A stretch of DNA of 64,000 nucleotides from the NCBI GenBank assembly GCA_016718265.1, contig JADKDZ010000003.1:82001-146000 (forward strand), in the 5' to 3' direction. Shown piece after piece: positions 1 through 9,078 of the stretch. The notes below the pieces were generated by a model. The model worked only from the letters and a program-made list of their open reading frames with translations, was not told the origin of the DNA and did no database searches. The DNA comes from Uliginosibacterium sp. GTDB lineage: Bacteria > Pseudomonadota > Gammaproteobacteria > Burkholderiales > Rhodocyclaceae. The translations under genes were made by a program, and so were the position numbers. Numbering within the stretch: the stretch's first letter is position 1; the number at the start of each line of letters is the position of its first letter.

Positions 1-2018
1 TCCTCGATGGCCTGCTGCTGGGACTATTCCTGCCGCTTGACCCTGTTTTTGTCGTGCATACCGGCGTTGTGCGCAACCCACTTTTTCGCCTCTGCTTGGC
101 ATTGGTCGACTATCTTGCCGTGGACCCGACGAGTCCGATGGCCATGAAGAAGGTGATCCGCCTGATTGAGACGGGGCGTCCGGTGGTTGTCTTTCCGGAG
201 GGGAGGATTACGACGACGGGCAGCTTGATGAAGGTCTATGACGGCCCTGCGTTTGTCGCCGCCAAAACCGGTGCCACGCTTCTACCGGTGCGCCTTGACG
301 GCGCCGCGCGGAGCTATTTCTCGCGGCTGTCCGGACGTCATCCACGGCGCGTGCTGCCGCAGATCACCTTGTCGATTCAAGCCGTTACCAAGTTGAAAAT
401 GCCTGAAGGCGGCACGGCGCGTGAGCGACGCCGCAAGGCCGGTGAGGCGATGCGGCGCCTGATGCAAGAGATGATCTTCGCGTCGCGTCCGACGCAGACG
501 CTGTTTGAAGCCCTGTGTGATGCGGCCAGCATTCAGGGGCCTGGCCGCCGTCTGATCGAAGACATGAAGCAGATCGAGTACTCCTACCAGGACTTGCTCA
601 AGATGGCATTGATGTTGGGGCGTCTGGTGGGTCGCTATACGCGGCCGGGAGAGCATGTCGGCGTCCTGCTGCCTAACCTTGCCCCCACCCTTGGGCTTAT
701 CTTCGGACTTAACGCGCATGCCCGGGTGCCAGCGATGTTGAATTACACCGCGGGTCTTGAAGGCATGCAGGCCGCTTGCACGGCGGCCCAGATCGCTACG
801 ATTGTCAGCTCGCGCGCCTTTGTGACACAAGCCAAGCTGGCTGACAAGATCGCGGCCTTGCAAGGCGTACGTGTCATCTATCTCGAGGACTTGCGCGAAG
901 AGGCCGGCTTGGGCGACAAGCTCTGGCTGATGCTGTGGGCGATCCGATTCCCGCGCTGGGCAATGCAGCGGGTCGGGCCAGAAAGCGCGGCGGTGGTGCT
1001 ATTTACCTCAGGTTCCGAGGGGGTGCCAAAAGGGGTGGTCCTGTCACACCGTGCCTTGCTGGCAAATATCGCCCAGATTCGCGCGGTTATCGACTTCTCG
1101 GTGGATGACAAAATCCTCAATGCGCTGCCCTTGTTCCACTCCTTTGGGCTGATGGCGGGCGGGCTGCTCCCGGTGGTGACGGGTGCTAACGTGTTCCTGT
1201 ATCCATCGCCGCTGCATTACCGCGTCATTCCGGAGCTTGCGTATGACCGCAATTGCACGGTCTTGCTCGGGACCAGTACTTTCCTGGGCAACTATGCCAA
1301 GAATGCTCACCCTTACGATTTCTATCGCCTCCGGTACGTGATCGCCGGGGCAGAGAAACTCTCCGAGTCTGTCCGCAATGTCTGGTTCGAGAAGTTCGGG
1401 ATTCGCATCTTTGAAGGCTACGGTGCAACCGAGACGGCCCCGGTTCTCGCCGTCAATACGCCCATGGCGTACCGGACAGGCACGGTCGGGCAGCTCCTGC
1501 CGGGTCTGCGTGCCGAGATCCTCGCTGTGCCGGGCATCGACAATGGCGGCATCCTCCATGTCAGCGGGCCGAACATCATGAGCGGCTATCTTCGTGTCGA
1601 GCGGCCCGGAGTGGTGCAGCCACCCGTGTCAGCTGCCGGTGAGGGTTGGTATGAGACCGGAGACGTGGTGAACGTGGATACCGACGGGTTCTTGCGGATC
1701 GTCGGACGTGTTAAACGTTTTGCCAAGGTTGCGGGTGAAATGATTTCACTGGAGTCTGTAGAGAAGCTCGCCACCCAAGCGTCATCCCTGGCGCTGCATG
1801 CAGCCAGTACACAAGTTGATGAAGCGCGTGGCGAGAATGTGGTGCTGTTCACGACCGACATGGGGCTGACGCGCGAGACCCTTCAGGCTGCAGCGCGTGC
1901 AGGTGGCTGGCCCGAGATCGCGGTGCCGCGCAAGATCAAGCCGGTGGATGCCTTGCCCTTGCTGGGTACCGGCAAGATCGATTACGTCACTCTCAAGCAA
2001 TGGGCGGAGGCTGCATGA
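1..2018 (+). CDS. aas: Bifunctional acyl-ACP synthetase / 2-acylglycerophosphoethanolamine acyltransferase, 5' end outside window
   Basis: Re-acylates lysophosphatidylethanolamine at the inner membrane: an AMP-binding domain makes acyl-ACP and a PlsC domain transfers the acyl group. The frame is open from the first base, so the gene starts upstream; the HX4D acyltransferase motif is missing from view, but the FPEGRITTTG motif follows about 60 codons in. The synthetase part runs from about codon 170 to the end, with the nucleotide-binding loop LFTSGSEGVPKG, then GYGATETAP and YETGD. Order and motifs match E. coli Aas closely. The stop codon overlaps the next start (ATGA), so it is coupled to lplT, which supplies its substrate. 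The assignment is secure; only the N-terminus is unseen. Confidence 0.95.
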   Translation, partial: LDGLLLGLFLPLDPVFVVHTGVVRNPLFRLCLALVDYLAVDPTSPMAMKKVIRLIETGRPVVVFPEGRITTTGSLMKVYDGPAFVAAKTGATLLPVRLDGAARSYFSRLSGRHPRRVLPQITLSIQAVTKLKMPEGGTARERRRKAGEAMRRLMQEMIFASRPTQTLFEALCDAASIQGPGRRLIEDMKQIEYSYQDLLKMALMLGRLVGRYTRPGEHVGVLLPNLAPTLGLIFGLNAHARVPAMLNYTAGLEGMQAACTAAQIATIVSSRAFVTQAKLADKIAALQGVRVIYLEDLREEAGLGDKLWLMLWAIRFPRWAMQRVGPESAAVVLFTSGSEGVPKGVVLSHRALLANIAQIRAVIDFSVDDKILNALPLFHSFGLMAGGLLPVVTGANVFLYPSPLHYRVIPELAYDRNCTVLLGTSTFLGNYAKNAHPYDFYRLRYVIAGAEKLSESVRNVWFEKFGIRIFEGYGATETAPVLAVNTPMAYRTGTVGQLLPGLRAEILAVPGIDNGGILHVSGPNIMSGYLRVERPGVVQPPVSAAGEGWYETGDVVNVDTDGFLRIVGRVKRFAKVAGEMISLESVEKLATQASSLALHAASTQVDEARGENVVLFTTDMGLTRETLQAAARAGGWPEIAVPRKIKPVDALPLLGTGKIDYVTLKQWAEAA

Positions 2019-3745
2019 GCTCGCAATTCAGTCTTTTGGGTCAGCGACGTTTTCTGCCTTTTTTCAGTACCCAGTTTCTGGGCGCGTTCAATGACAACGT
2101 ATTCAAGACCGCGCTGATTACCATGGTCAGCTTCAAGGCCATCAGCTTCGCCGGATTCGACGGCAAGCAACTGGCGACGATCCTGCCGGGCTTGTTCATC
2201 CTGCCGTACTTTCTTTTCTCCGCGACGGCCGGGCAGCTTGCCGACAAATTCGAGAAGGGGCGAATGATCCGAGCCATCAAGCTACTTGAGATAGCGATCA
2301 TGGCGCTCGCGGCGTGGGGTTTCATAGCCAATCTGCTCTGGATGCTTGTGCTCGCCTTGTTCATGATGGGCGTCCATTCGACCTTGTTTGGCCCGGTGAA
2401 GTACTCCTATCTGCCGCAGCATCTTGGCGAGCACGAATTGGTGGGAGGGAATGGTGTTGTCGAGATGGGCACCTTCGTGGCCATTCTGCTGGGCGAGATT
2501 GTCGGTGCGGCCATCGTGTCGGTCACCGATAGCGGACTTCCCGTTGCCGCGCTGGTGATGCTGACGGCCGCGTCAGGGTGGGGGACGAGCCTGGGCATTC
2601 CGGCCTCGCCCCCGGCTGCGGCGGATTTGCGTATTGGCTGGAACCCCGTTACCGAGACCTTGCGCACCATCGGCTTTGCGCACAAGACGCGTGCGGTTTG
2701 GATGTCGCTGCTCGGCATCTCCTGGTTCTGGTTCTATGGCGCCACGCTGCTGGCACAGTTCCCGAATTTTGCGAAGGAGAGTCTGGGCGGCGGCGAGGTG
2801 ATCTTCATCCTGTTGCTCGCGGTGTTCTCTGTCGGGATCGGGTTCGGCTCGCTGCTATGCGAGAAGCTCTCGCGTGGTCACGTCGAAATCGGCTTGGTGC
2901 CTTTCGCAGCGATCGGGCTGACCGTGTTCGGGATTGATCTGTACTGGGCTATTCCAGCAACACCGCTGGCGCCGGGCGCGAGCCTGACACAATTTCTTCA
3001 GTACGGCGCGCACTGGCGCATGCTCGCCGATATTGCCTTGATCGGAATTTCGGGTGGGCTCTACATTGTGCCGCTGTACGCGATGGTGCAGACGCGCAGC
3101 GAGAAGACGCACCAGTCGCGGATCATGGCGGCCAACAACATTCTCAACTCTGCCTTCATGGTTGCTTCGGCGGTGTTGAGTCTGATGATGTTCAAGTTTG
3201 GCCTGAGTATTCCGCAGGTATTTCTGGCGACCGCCCTGCTCAATGCCGTGGTTGCCCTCTACATCTATACCCTGCTGCCAGAATTCCTGATGCGCTTTGT
3301 CGTCTGGCTTGCGGTCAGTCTCATCTATCGTATTCACAGCCAAGGGAGTGAGCGCCTGCCTCGCCAGGGGGCGGCCTTGTTGCTGGGCGATGCCGTGCGT
3401 CCCTCAGATACGCTGGTCATCCTGGCCTGCAGTCCAAGGCCGGTGCGTTTCGTGATGACAGAGGCGTCATTGAGAAATCCCCTGTTGGGATTTGTCTTGC
3501 GCCAGAACGGCGTGATTCTGGTCCCCGAAGGTGAAAGTCTGGACGGCGCGCTTACCTTGGAGCGTATCCGCGAGGCAATTGCAGAGGCTGCCGTTGTTGC
3601 CGTGTTCTCCGGTGACCCCAAAGTGCTGCCCGGCGCGCTGACTGCCTTGCCCGCGGACATTCGGCGGATCGACACGACACTGCGCACGTCTCGGCGAAAG
3701 GGGCTTTTCCAGGCTGCGCGGATCACGTTCGCTGAGACTGCTTAG
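2015..3745 (+). CDS. lplT: Lysophospholipid transporter LplT with degenerate C-terminal acyltransferase-like domain
   Basis: Major facilitator protein that flips lysophospholipids inward for re-acylation by Aas. Start chosen at 2015 rather than 2000 because GGAGG lies just before it and it overlaps the aas stop. Residues 1 to about 410 are the MFS part, opening with the typical QFLGAFNDNVFKTA motif. Residues about 425-576 align by eye with a PlsC acyltransferase (YRIHSQGSERLP, then PRPVRFVM, then LLGFVLRQ), but the HX4D histidine is replaced by alanine (GDAVRPSD) and the FPEG motif reads FSGD. E. coli LplT is about 400 residues and lacks this tail. Related MFS-PlsC fusions exist; here the extra domain is probably catalytically dead, since the active acyltransferase is in Aas next door. 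Confidence 0.92.
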   Translation: MSSQFSLLGQRRFLPFFSTQFLGAFNDNVFKTALITMVSFKAISFAGFDGKQLATILPGLFILPYFLFSATAGQLADKFEKGRMIRAIKLLEIAIMALAAWGFIANLLWMLVLALFMMGVHSTLFGPVKYSYLPQHLGEHELVGGNGVVEMGTFVAILLGEIVGAAIVSVTDSGLPVAALVMLTAASGWGTSLGIPASPPAAADLRIGWNPVTETLRTIGFAHKTRAVWMSLLGISWFWFYGATLLAQFPNFAKESLGGGEVIFILLLAVFSVGIGFGSLLCEKLSRGHVEIGLVPFAAIGLTVFGIDLYWAIPATPLAPGASLTQFLQYGAHWRMLADIALIGISGGLYIVPLYAMVQTRSEKTHQSRIMAANNILNSAFMVASAVLSLMMFKFGLSIPQVFLATALLNAVVALYIYTLLPEFLMRFVVWLAVSLIYRIHSQGSERLPRQGAALLLGDAVRPSDTLVILACSPRPVRFVMTEASLRNPLLGFVLRQNGVILVPEGESLDGALTLERIREAIAEAAVVAVFSGDPKVLPGALTALPADIRRIDTTLRTSRRKGLFQAARITFAETA

Positions 3746-3783
3746 CGCTGTCCGACATCGCAATCGCGGAACGTGTATGCGCT

Positions 3784-3820
3784 GCCGGCGAGCGCAGATT
3801 CCGCCGCCCCGGCTTTTTTT
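3784..3820 (+). terminator. Possible intrinsic terminator after lplT
   Basis: A short inverted repeat GCCGG (3784-3788) / CCGGC (3809-3813) is followed at once by seven T. The stem is short and the loop is 20 nt, so it is weak. The rest of the 242-base gap to the next gene holds an A/T-rich stretch with a TACAAT hexamer at 3950-3955 that could be a -10 element for the DUF1800 gene; no convincing -35 was seen. Confidence 0.4.
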
Positions 3821-3987
3821 GTCAGCCCGCTCATCCGCGAAATGTCAGAAACGGGGGCGTTTTTCTATCACAGTGTGTCTGACGAAAAAGTGATAAATCT
3901 CAAAAAATTGCCGATTGTCGGCTAGTCGTGTACGAAAATCACAATTCCCTACAATTGGTAAGCACTTCTAAATAGGGGATTGGCCCG

Positions 3988-6447
3988 ATGACTACCATCA
4001 AAAACACCAGCATCGCTCTGCTGCTGACCATTCTGCTGCTGGGTTGCGGCGGCGGAGGCAGCGGCGGCGATAGTGCTGGCGACCCTTCGCAGGGCGCTTC
4101 GAGCAGCAGCGGCGGTGTGGACACGCAAGCCCCGGTCGCACCCGCCAGCGTCAAATCGGAGGGCAGCACCGCAACCAGCGTGACCCTGAGCTGGAAGGAG
4201 ACGTCGGACAACCGTGGCGTAGCGGCTTACGTGATCTACCGGAACGGTCAGCAGATTGGCGAAACGTCGAGTCTTCAGCTGAGTTTTGTGGATCGCAACC
4301 TGCAGCCTGCGACAACGTATAACTACCAGATCAAAGCGCGCGACGCCGCGGGCAATGTGTCGGATGCCTCAATCGAAGTTCAGGCGCTGACCCAGCCTTC
4401 GACGACGACCAAGGATACGACGGCGCCGACCGCGCCCACGAATCTTGCTGCGACGAATGTCAGCAATTCAACCGTTACTCTGCGCTGGACTCCCTCGACC
4501 GACAACGTGGGTGTCGTCCTGTATGAAGTGACCCGCAATGGCGTGCTCGTCGCCAGCTTTAGCGCCGGACTCAACGCATTCACCAACCTCAACCTTCTGC
4601 CGGGTACAGCCTACAGTTTCGCGGTGCGGGCACGAGATGCAGCGGGGAACCTTTCGCCCCTGTCTGCTGCGATCAGCGTGTCGACGCTGGGGAGCAGCGG
4701 CTCGTCCAGCAGCACCAGCTCGTCAAGCAGCTCGGGCGCCGGCTCATCGAGCTCTTCGAGCTCGTCCAGTTCCAGTTCTTCGAGCAGTTCCAGCTCGTCC
4801 AGCAGCTCTAGCTCATCAGGTGGCGTGGTGGGAACGCCTTTGACCGCGCCAAAGGCCTCACGCTTCCTCGCCCAGGCAAGCTTCGGTCCGAAGATGTCGG
4901 ACATTAGCGCGCTGACCGGCTCCTCCGCCGAGAGCTGGCTGAACCAGCAGTTTGCAAAGCCGCAGTCCTTGCACGTACCGACGATTGATTCGCTGCTGAA
5001 GGCGCGACTGGCCGACGCGGACACAACGAACGACCGAAGCTATCAGGACGACTTCATGCAAGCGTTCTGGACAAATGCTGCCAAGGGTGACGACCAGCTG
5101 CGGCTGCGGGTGGCATTCGCCTTATCGCAGATCTTCGTGATCTCGTTTGACAGCGGACTGGACGACAGTGTGCGCGGCGTTGCCGCCTATTACGACATGC
5201 TCGGGCGCAACGCTTTCGGCAATTTCCGAACCCTGCTTGAGGATGTGTCGCTCAGCCCGATGATGGGGGTGTATCTCTCTCATATACGAAACCTGAAAGA
5301 AGATCCCAAAACGGGGCGGATGCCTGATGAGAACTACGCACGCGAGATCATGCAGCTCTTTTCGATCGGGTTGCACCAGCTCAATCCGGATGGCACGCTG
5401 GTGCTCTCAGGCGGCAAGCCCGTCGAGACCTATACCAACGAAGACATCACCGGGCTGGCCAAAGTCTTTACGGGCTGGAGCTACGGCGGGGCGGACAAGA
5501 GCGACAACCGGTTCTATGACAATTCGACGGTCCGGGATCCAAACAGCCGCATCATCCCGATGCAAGGCTATCCGAAGTTCCACTCCATTTCCGAGAAGAG
5601 CTTTCTGGACGTCACCATTCCCGCGCAAACCACGGCTACGCCTGAAGCGGACCTCAAGCTGGCCCTCGATACGATCTTCAAGCACCCGAATGTGGGGCCC
5701 TTCATTGGCAAGCAGTTGATTCAGCGTCTGGTGACAAGCAATCCCAGCCCGGCCTATGTCAGCCGTGTGTCGGCGGCATTTGCCAATAACGGCGCTGGGG
5801 TGAGGGGCGACATGAAGGCGGTGATCCGCGCCGTGCTGCTAGACCCCGAAGCACGTGACGCAAACGGAGCCTTGGCGCAAACCGCGACCTACGGGAAGAT
5901 CCGCGAGCCGGTGCTGCGTCTGGCCAGCTGGATGCGCGCCTTCGAGGCAAAGTCGACCTCCGGCGTCTTCCGCATCGGCAATACCGACAACGCCGCCTAC
6001 CAGCTTGGGCAATCGCCGATGCGGTCGCCGTCGGTGTTCAACTACTATCGTCCGGGCTACGTGGCGCCGGGGTCGAAGTCTGGTACGGCCGGCCTGTTTG
6101 TCCCTGAGCTGCAGATCACCCACGAAACCTCGGTCGCCGGCTACCTTAACTTCATGCAGGGCGTGGTCGCCAATGGCACCGGGCAGAATGCCAACGACAA
6201 GGCGGTGGCGAGCTACACCGCCGAGCTGGCGCTGGCGAATTCGCCGGCGGACCTTGTGGCCCGGATCAATCTCCTGCTGTGCAACGGTGCCATGCGTCCG
6301 GCAAACGTGCAGACCATTGTGGATGCGGTGACCGCCATCAAGATCCCGGCCAGTCCGACATCGGCAGTCGACAGCGCCAAGCGAAATCGTGTGTTGCTGG
6401 CGGTCTTCCTGACCCTGGCTTCACAGGATTACATTGTTCAGAAATAA
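3988..6447 (+). CDS. DUF1800 lipoprotein with two fibronectin III domains and polyserine linker
   Basis: Predicted secreted lipoprotein: residues 1-18 form a signal peptide ending in the lipobox LLLGC, followed by a Gly/Ser-rich spacer. Two fibronectin type III domains lie at about 45-135 and 143-235, both ending in the repeated phrase RDAAGN. A polyserine linker occupies about 236-278. The DUF1800 domain fills about 290-815 (ARFLAQASFG-like opening, ENYAREIMQLFSIG, GWSYGG, SPSVFNYYRPGY). DUF1800 has no settled function. In many bacteria it sits directly before a DUF1501 gene, as here (10-base gap). Fibronectin and polyserine modules are typical of extracellular carbohydrate-active or surface proteins, so an envelope or surface role is inferred. 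Confidence 0.9.
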   Translation: MTTIKNTSIALLLTILLLGCGGGGSGGDSAGDPSQGASSSSGGVDTQAPVAPASVKSEGSTATSVTLSWKETSDNRGVAAYVIYRNGQQIGETSSLQLSFVDRNLQPATTYNYQIKARDAAGNVSDASIEVQALTQPSTTTKDTTAPTAPTNLAATNVSNSTVTLRWTPSTDNVGVVLYEVTRNGVLVASFSAGLNAFTNLNLLPGTAYSFAVRARDAAGNLSPLSAAISVSTLGSSGSSSSTSSSSSSGAGSSSSSSSSSSSSSSSSSSSSSSSSSGGVVGTPLTAPKASRFLAQASFGPKMSDISALTGSSAESWLNQQFAKPQSLHVPTIDSLLKARLADADTTNDRSYQDDFMQAFWTNAAKGDDQLRLRVAFALSQIFVISFDSGLDDSVRGVAAYYDMLGRNAFGNFRTLLEDVSLSPMMGVYLSHIRNLKEDPKTGRMPDENYAREIMQLFSIGLHQLNPDGTLVLSGGKPVETYTNEDITGLAKVFTGWSYGGADKSDNRFYDNSTVRDPNSRIIPMQGYPKFHSISEKSFLDVTIPAQTTATPEADLKLALDTIFKHPNVGPFIGKQLIQRLVTSNPSPAYVSRVSAAFANNGAGVRGDMKAVIRAVLLDPEARDANGALAQTATYGKIREPVLRLASWMRAFEAKSTSGVFRIGNTDNAAYQLGQSPMRSPSVFNYYRPGYVAPGSKSGTAGLFVPELQITHETSVAGYLNFMQGVVANGTGQNANDKAVASYTAELALANSPADLVARINLLLCNGAMRPANVQTIVDAVTAIKIPASPTSAVDSAKRNRVLLAVFLTLASQDYIVQK

Positions 6448-6457
6448 GGAGTACGGC

Positions 6458-7858
6458 ATGACGATCCATAACACCGCTTCACGCCGTGAATTCCTCAAGC
6501 GCGCAGCTGCTTTCAGCGTGCTCGGTGGGGCGGCGCCCTTCGCACTCAATCTGGCCAGCGTCAGCGCGCTGGCAGCCGAGCCTGCCAGCGACTACAAAGC
6601 CCTGGTCTGCTTTTTCCTGTTCGGCGGCAACGACCACAACAACATGGTCGTGCCCTTCGATGCCGCGTCCTACGCTGCCTACCAGGCCTCACGCCCGGGC
6701 CTGGAAATCGCGACGCCCTACTTGCAGGAGATCGTTCCCGGGACCTCGCAGGGGGCCGGGCTGCGGTTTGCCTTGCCCAACTACATGTCTGGCCTGCAGG
6801 GACTTTTCCAGTCCGGCAAGGCGGCGATCCTCGCCAATGTGGGTACCCTGCTGGCACCGGTGACGCTGGCGGACTACAAGGCGCGGCGCAATCTGCCGCC
6901 CAAGCTGTTTTCGCATAACGACCAGACCGCCACCTGGCAAGCCTTCACGCCCGAAGGCAGCAAGATCGGCTGGGGTGGGCGGATGGGCGATTTGTTGGCG
7001 AGCATGAATACCGACACCACGTTTACGGCCATATCTGCCTCAGGGAATGCGGTGTATCTAACGGGCCGGAACGTGCTGCAGTACCAGGTCGGCGCCAATG
7101 GCTCGACCAATATCAATGCGGCCGTTGCAAGCAGCCTTTACGGATCGACCTCTGGCGACGACGCGCTGCGTTTGCTGACGATGCAGACGAGTACCAATTT
7201 GCTGGAGGCGGATCATGCAGCCGTGGTCAAACGCTCCTATGACGCGGCTGCCAAGGTGCAGGCCGCATTGGCGACCGCGCCTGTGACGGACGTTGACGTC
7301 GCCCTGCCTACCGAGCTGGCCAACGACAATCTTGCCAAGCAGATGCAGGTGATTGCGCGCCTGATCAAGGTACGCAGCCAGTTGGGCGCGCGTCGGCAGG
7401 TGTTTTTCGTCGGCTTGGGCGGCTTCGATACCCATGACAACGAGCTGACGGCACAAGCCACCCTGCTGGCGCGTGTCAGCCAGGTGATCGACTATTTCTA
7501 CAAGTCTACCGTGGCGCAAGGCGTGGCGAATCAGGTCACCTTGTTCACCGGTTCCGACTTTGGCCGCACGCTGGCCAGCAACGGCAAAGGGTCCGATCAC
7601 GCCTGGGGCGCGCACCACTTCATCGTTGGCGGGGCGGTCAAGGGCAAGGACATCTACGGCAGCTTCCCGCAGGTGCGCATCGGTACCACTGCCAACCCCA
7701 ATCCGCTGGATACCGGCTCCGGCCGTTTCATCCCGACCACCTCGGTCGACCAGTACGCCGCAACCCTTGCGCGCTGGTTTGGCGTGGCCGACAGTGACAT
7801 GGCGAGCGTGATTCCCAATATTGGTAACTTCTCCACCCGTTACCTTAATTTCCTGTGA
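6458..7858 (+). CDS. DUF1501 protein with Tat signal
   Basis: Second gene of the DUF1800/DUF1501 pair. Start chosen at 6458 because TAAGGAG precedes it at 7-base spacing; an in-frame ATG 24 bases upstream lies inside the previous gene and would bury the signal. The N-terminus carries a twin-arginine signal (SRREFLKRAA) followed by a hydrophobic stretch and an ALAAEP cleavage region, so it is exported folded. The mature 430 residues show DUF1501 hallmarks: LVCFFLFGGNDHNNMVVP near the start, FFVGLGGFDTHDN, TLFTGSDFGRTLASN and DHAWGAHHFIVGG. The family is related to sulfatase/alkaline phosphatase folds; no enzymatic activity is established. It probably works with the upstream lipoprotein. Confidence 0.9.
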   Translation: MTIHNTASRREFLKRAAAFSVLGGAAPFALNLASVSALAAEPASDYKALVCFFLFGGNDHNNMVVPFDAASYAAYQASRPGLEIATPYLQEIVPGTSQGAGLRFALPNYMSGLQGLFQSGKAAILANVGTLLAPVTLADYKARRNLPPKLFSHNDQTATWQAFTPEGSKIGWGGRMGDLLASMNTDTTFTAISASGNAVYLTGRNVLQYQVGANGSTNINAAVASSLYGSTSGDDALRLLTMQTSTNLLEADHAAVVKRSYDAAAKVQAALATAPVTDVDVALPTELANDNLAKQMQVIARLIKVRSQLGARRQVFFVGLGGFDTHDNELTAQATLLARVSQVIDYFYKSTVAQGVANQVTLFTGSDFGRTLASNGKGSDHAWGAHHFIVGGAVKGKDIYGSFPQVRIGTTANPNPLDTGSGRFIPTTSVDQYAATLARWFGVADSDMASVIPNIGNFSTRYLNFL

Positions 7859-7862
7859 GTGG

Positions 7863-7883
7863 CATCTGCGTTTGACGCAGATG
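7863..7883 (+). other. Small perfect hairpin after DUF1501 gene
   Basis: CATCTGCG (7863-7870) and CGCAGATG (7876-7883) form an 8-bp perfect stem with a 5-nt loop directly after the stop codon and just ahead of the main terminator. It has no T-tract; it may protect the mRNA 3' end. Confidence 0.5.
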
Positions 7884-7889
7884 TAAGGG

Positions 7890-7932
7890 TGCCTGGAGAG
7901 CCAAGCTGGATGCGGCTCTCCAGGCATTTTTT
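7890..7932 (+). terminator. Strong intrinsic terminator
   Basis: TGCCTGGAGAGCC and GGCTCTCCAGGCA form a perfect 13-bp stem with an 11-nt loop, followed by six T. It ends the DUF1800-DUF1501 unit and separates it from the convergent gene whose stop codon lies in the T-tract. Confidence 0.92.
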
Positions 7933-8881
7933 ATTGCGCCTGCCGTGGGCTTGGCTTGCGCGGAATCGCCTTGGTGCCGGCGTCTGGCTTCAGCTCCGTG
8001 CTGAGATCTTCCCACCAGTATTGATCTGCCAGCGGCGCAAGCGGCGAGAGCTGGGGGTTGCTCAGCCGGAAGACCTTGCGACCGGCAAGTTTCACGTCAC
8101 GGAGCACCAGCTTCTTGTACGCCTGGTAGCGGCGTTCAAACTCGCCGCTCCTGCGCAGGCGATTCAGGCCGTCCTCAATCCGGATCGCCATGCGTTCGCC
8201 TTCCAGCGTACGTGGCACGAAGAAGTAGCGCGGCATCGGGTACTGCAGCAACAGCCGCTCCTCGATGACCAGTTCCGGCAGCGCCTCACGGTGGGCCAGC
8301 CATTCGGCATGGATCTCGTTTACCCCGCGCGAAAACAGATCGAAACGGCCCGCAGCGAGCATGCGGAACAGACTCTCGTAGTTGTCTGAAAGCTCCAGCT
8401 TGAAGCCATTGCCGGCAAGGATCTTCGTGTCGGTCCAGGGCGTCGACTGGCCGATGCTGAATCGTTTGAGCTGCTTGAGCGTGTCGACTTCCGCCAACTG
8501 AGGCTGTATCGCCTCCCGGATCAAGAACAGGCGGAACCCGAGCAGGCCCTTGTCGAGCGGGATCGGAATGGGCCGCAGGCGCGACTCGAGCTCCAGATTG
8601 GTGGCACGTGCCACGATATTGACGCGGCCGGTGCCGCTTTCAACTTCGCTGGCAGCGCGGGCGAAGGTCATCGGGGCATCAAACGCCCTGAGCTGATAGG
8701 GGCCGAAGCGTTCCTTGTTCGCGTCCAGCGCCGCCTCAAGAATCTCCCAGTAATAGCTGTGGCGCTGATCGCCCGCGTTTTCCGGGGGCGGGTGAACGAA
8801 GTTCAGTGGCTCTTGCGCGGACACTCCACGCGTGATCAGCAGCGCGCCGAGCAGGAGAAGGATGGTGCGGCGGACAGGCAT
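7931..8881 (-). CDS. Periplasmic substrate-binding-like protein (orphan)
   Basis: A 316-residue protein with a clear Sec signal (residues 1-22, ending GVSAQ). The mature part has the overall style of a type II periplasmic binding fold, family 3-like: an FGPYQLRAFDAP segment, a domain crossover near the middle (IGQSTPWTDTKIL), and a late FVPRTLEGERMAIRIEDGL helix. No ABC permease or ATPase gene, and no kinase or cyclase fusion, is adjacent, so it may be a sensor partner or a stand-alone binding protein. A Pro/Lys-rich tail ends the protein. It is convergent with the DUF1501 gene and divergent from glyQ. Ligand unknown. Confidence 0.7.
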   Translation of the reverse strand: MPVRRTILLLLGALLITRGVSAQEPLNFVHPPPENAGDQRHSYYWEILEAALDANKERFGPYQLRAFDAPMTFARAASEVESGTGRVNIVARATNLELESRLRPIPIPLDKGLLGFRLFLIREAIQPQLAEVDTLKQLKRFSIGQSTPWTDTKILAGNGFKLELSDNYESLFRMLAAGRFDLFSRGVNEIHAEWLAHREALPELVIEERLLLQYPMPRYFFVPRTLEGERMAIRIEDGLNRLRRSGEFERRYQAYKKLVLRDVKLAGRKVFRLSNPQLSPLAPLADQYWWEDLSTELKPDAGTKAIPRKPSPRQAQ

Positions 8882-8928
8882 GATGGGCAGCCTTTGGCGG
8901 GCGGGGATCTGATTCGATGATAGCGCAG

Positions 8929-8948
8929 CGGCCCGGGGTTTCGGGCCG
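8929..8948 (+). other. Hairpin in the divergent region before glyQ
   Basis: CGGCCCG (8929-8935) and CGGGCCG (8942-8948) form a perfect 7-bp stem with a 6-nt loop in the 197-base gap between the binding-protein gene and glyQ. No T-tract follows on either strand. I saw no T-box or other recognisable leader for glyQS. Confidence 0.4.
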
Positions 8949-9078
8949 TGTGCCCGAAGAGCAGGCGCGCGCCGCTGTTTGCGTTGCCGCCGGGCGCTGG
9001 ACGGGCTTTGCCTGTAAAATCGCCGCTTTTCCGATTGAAGTAAGCCCCTGTTTCGTCAGCGGCTACGAACTTCCGACC

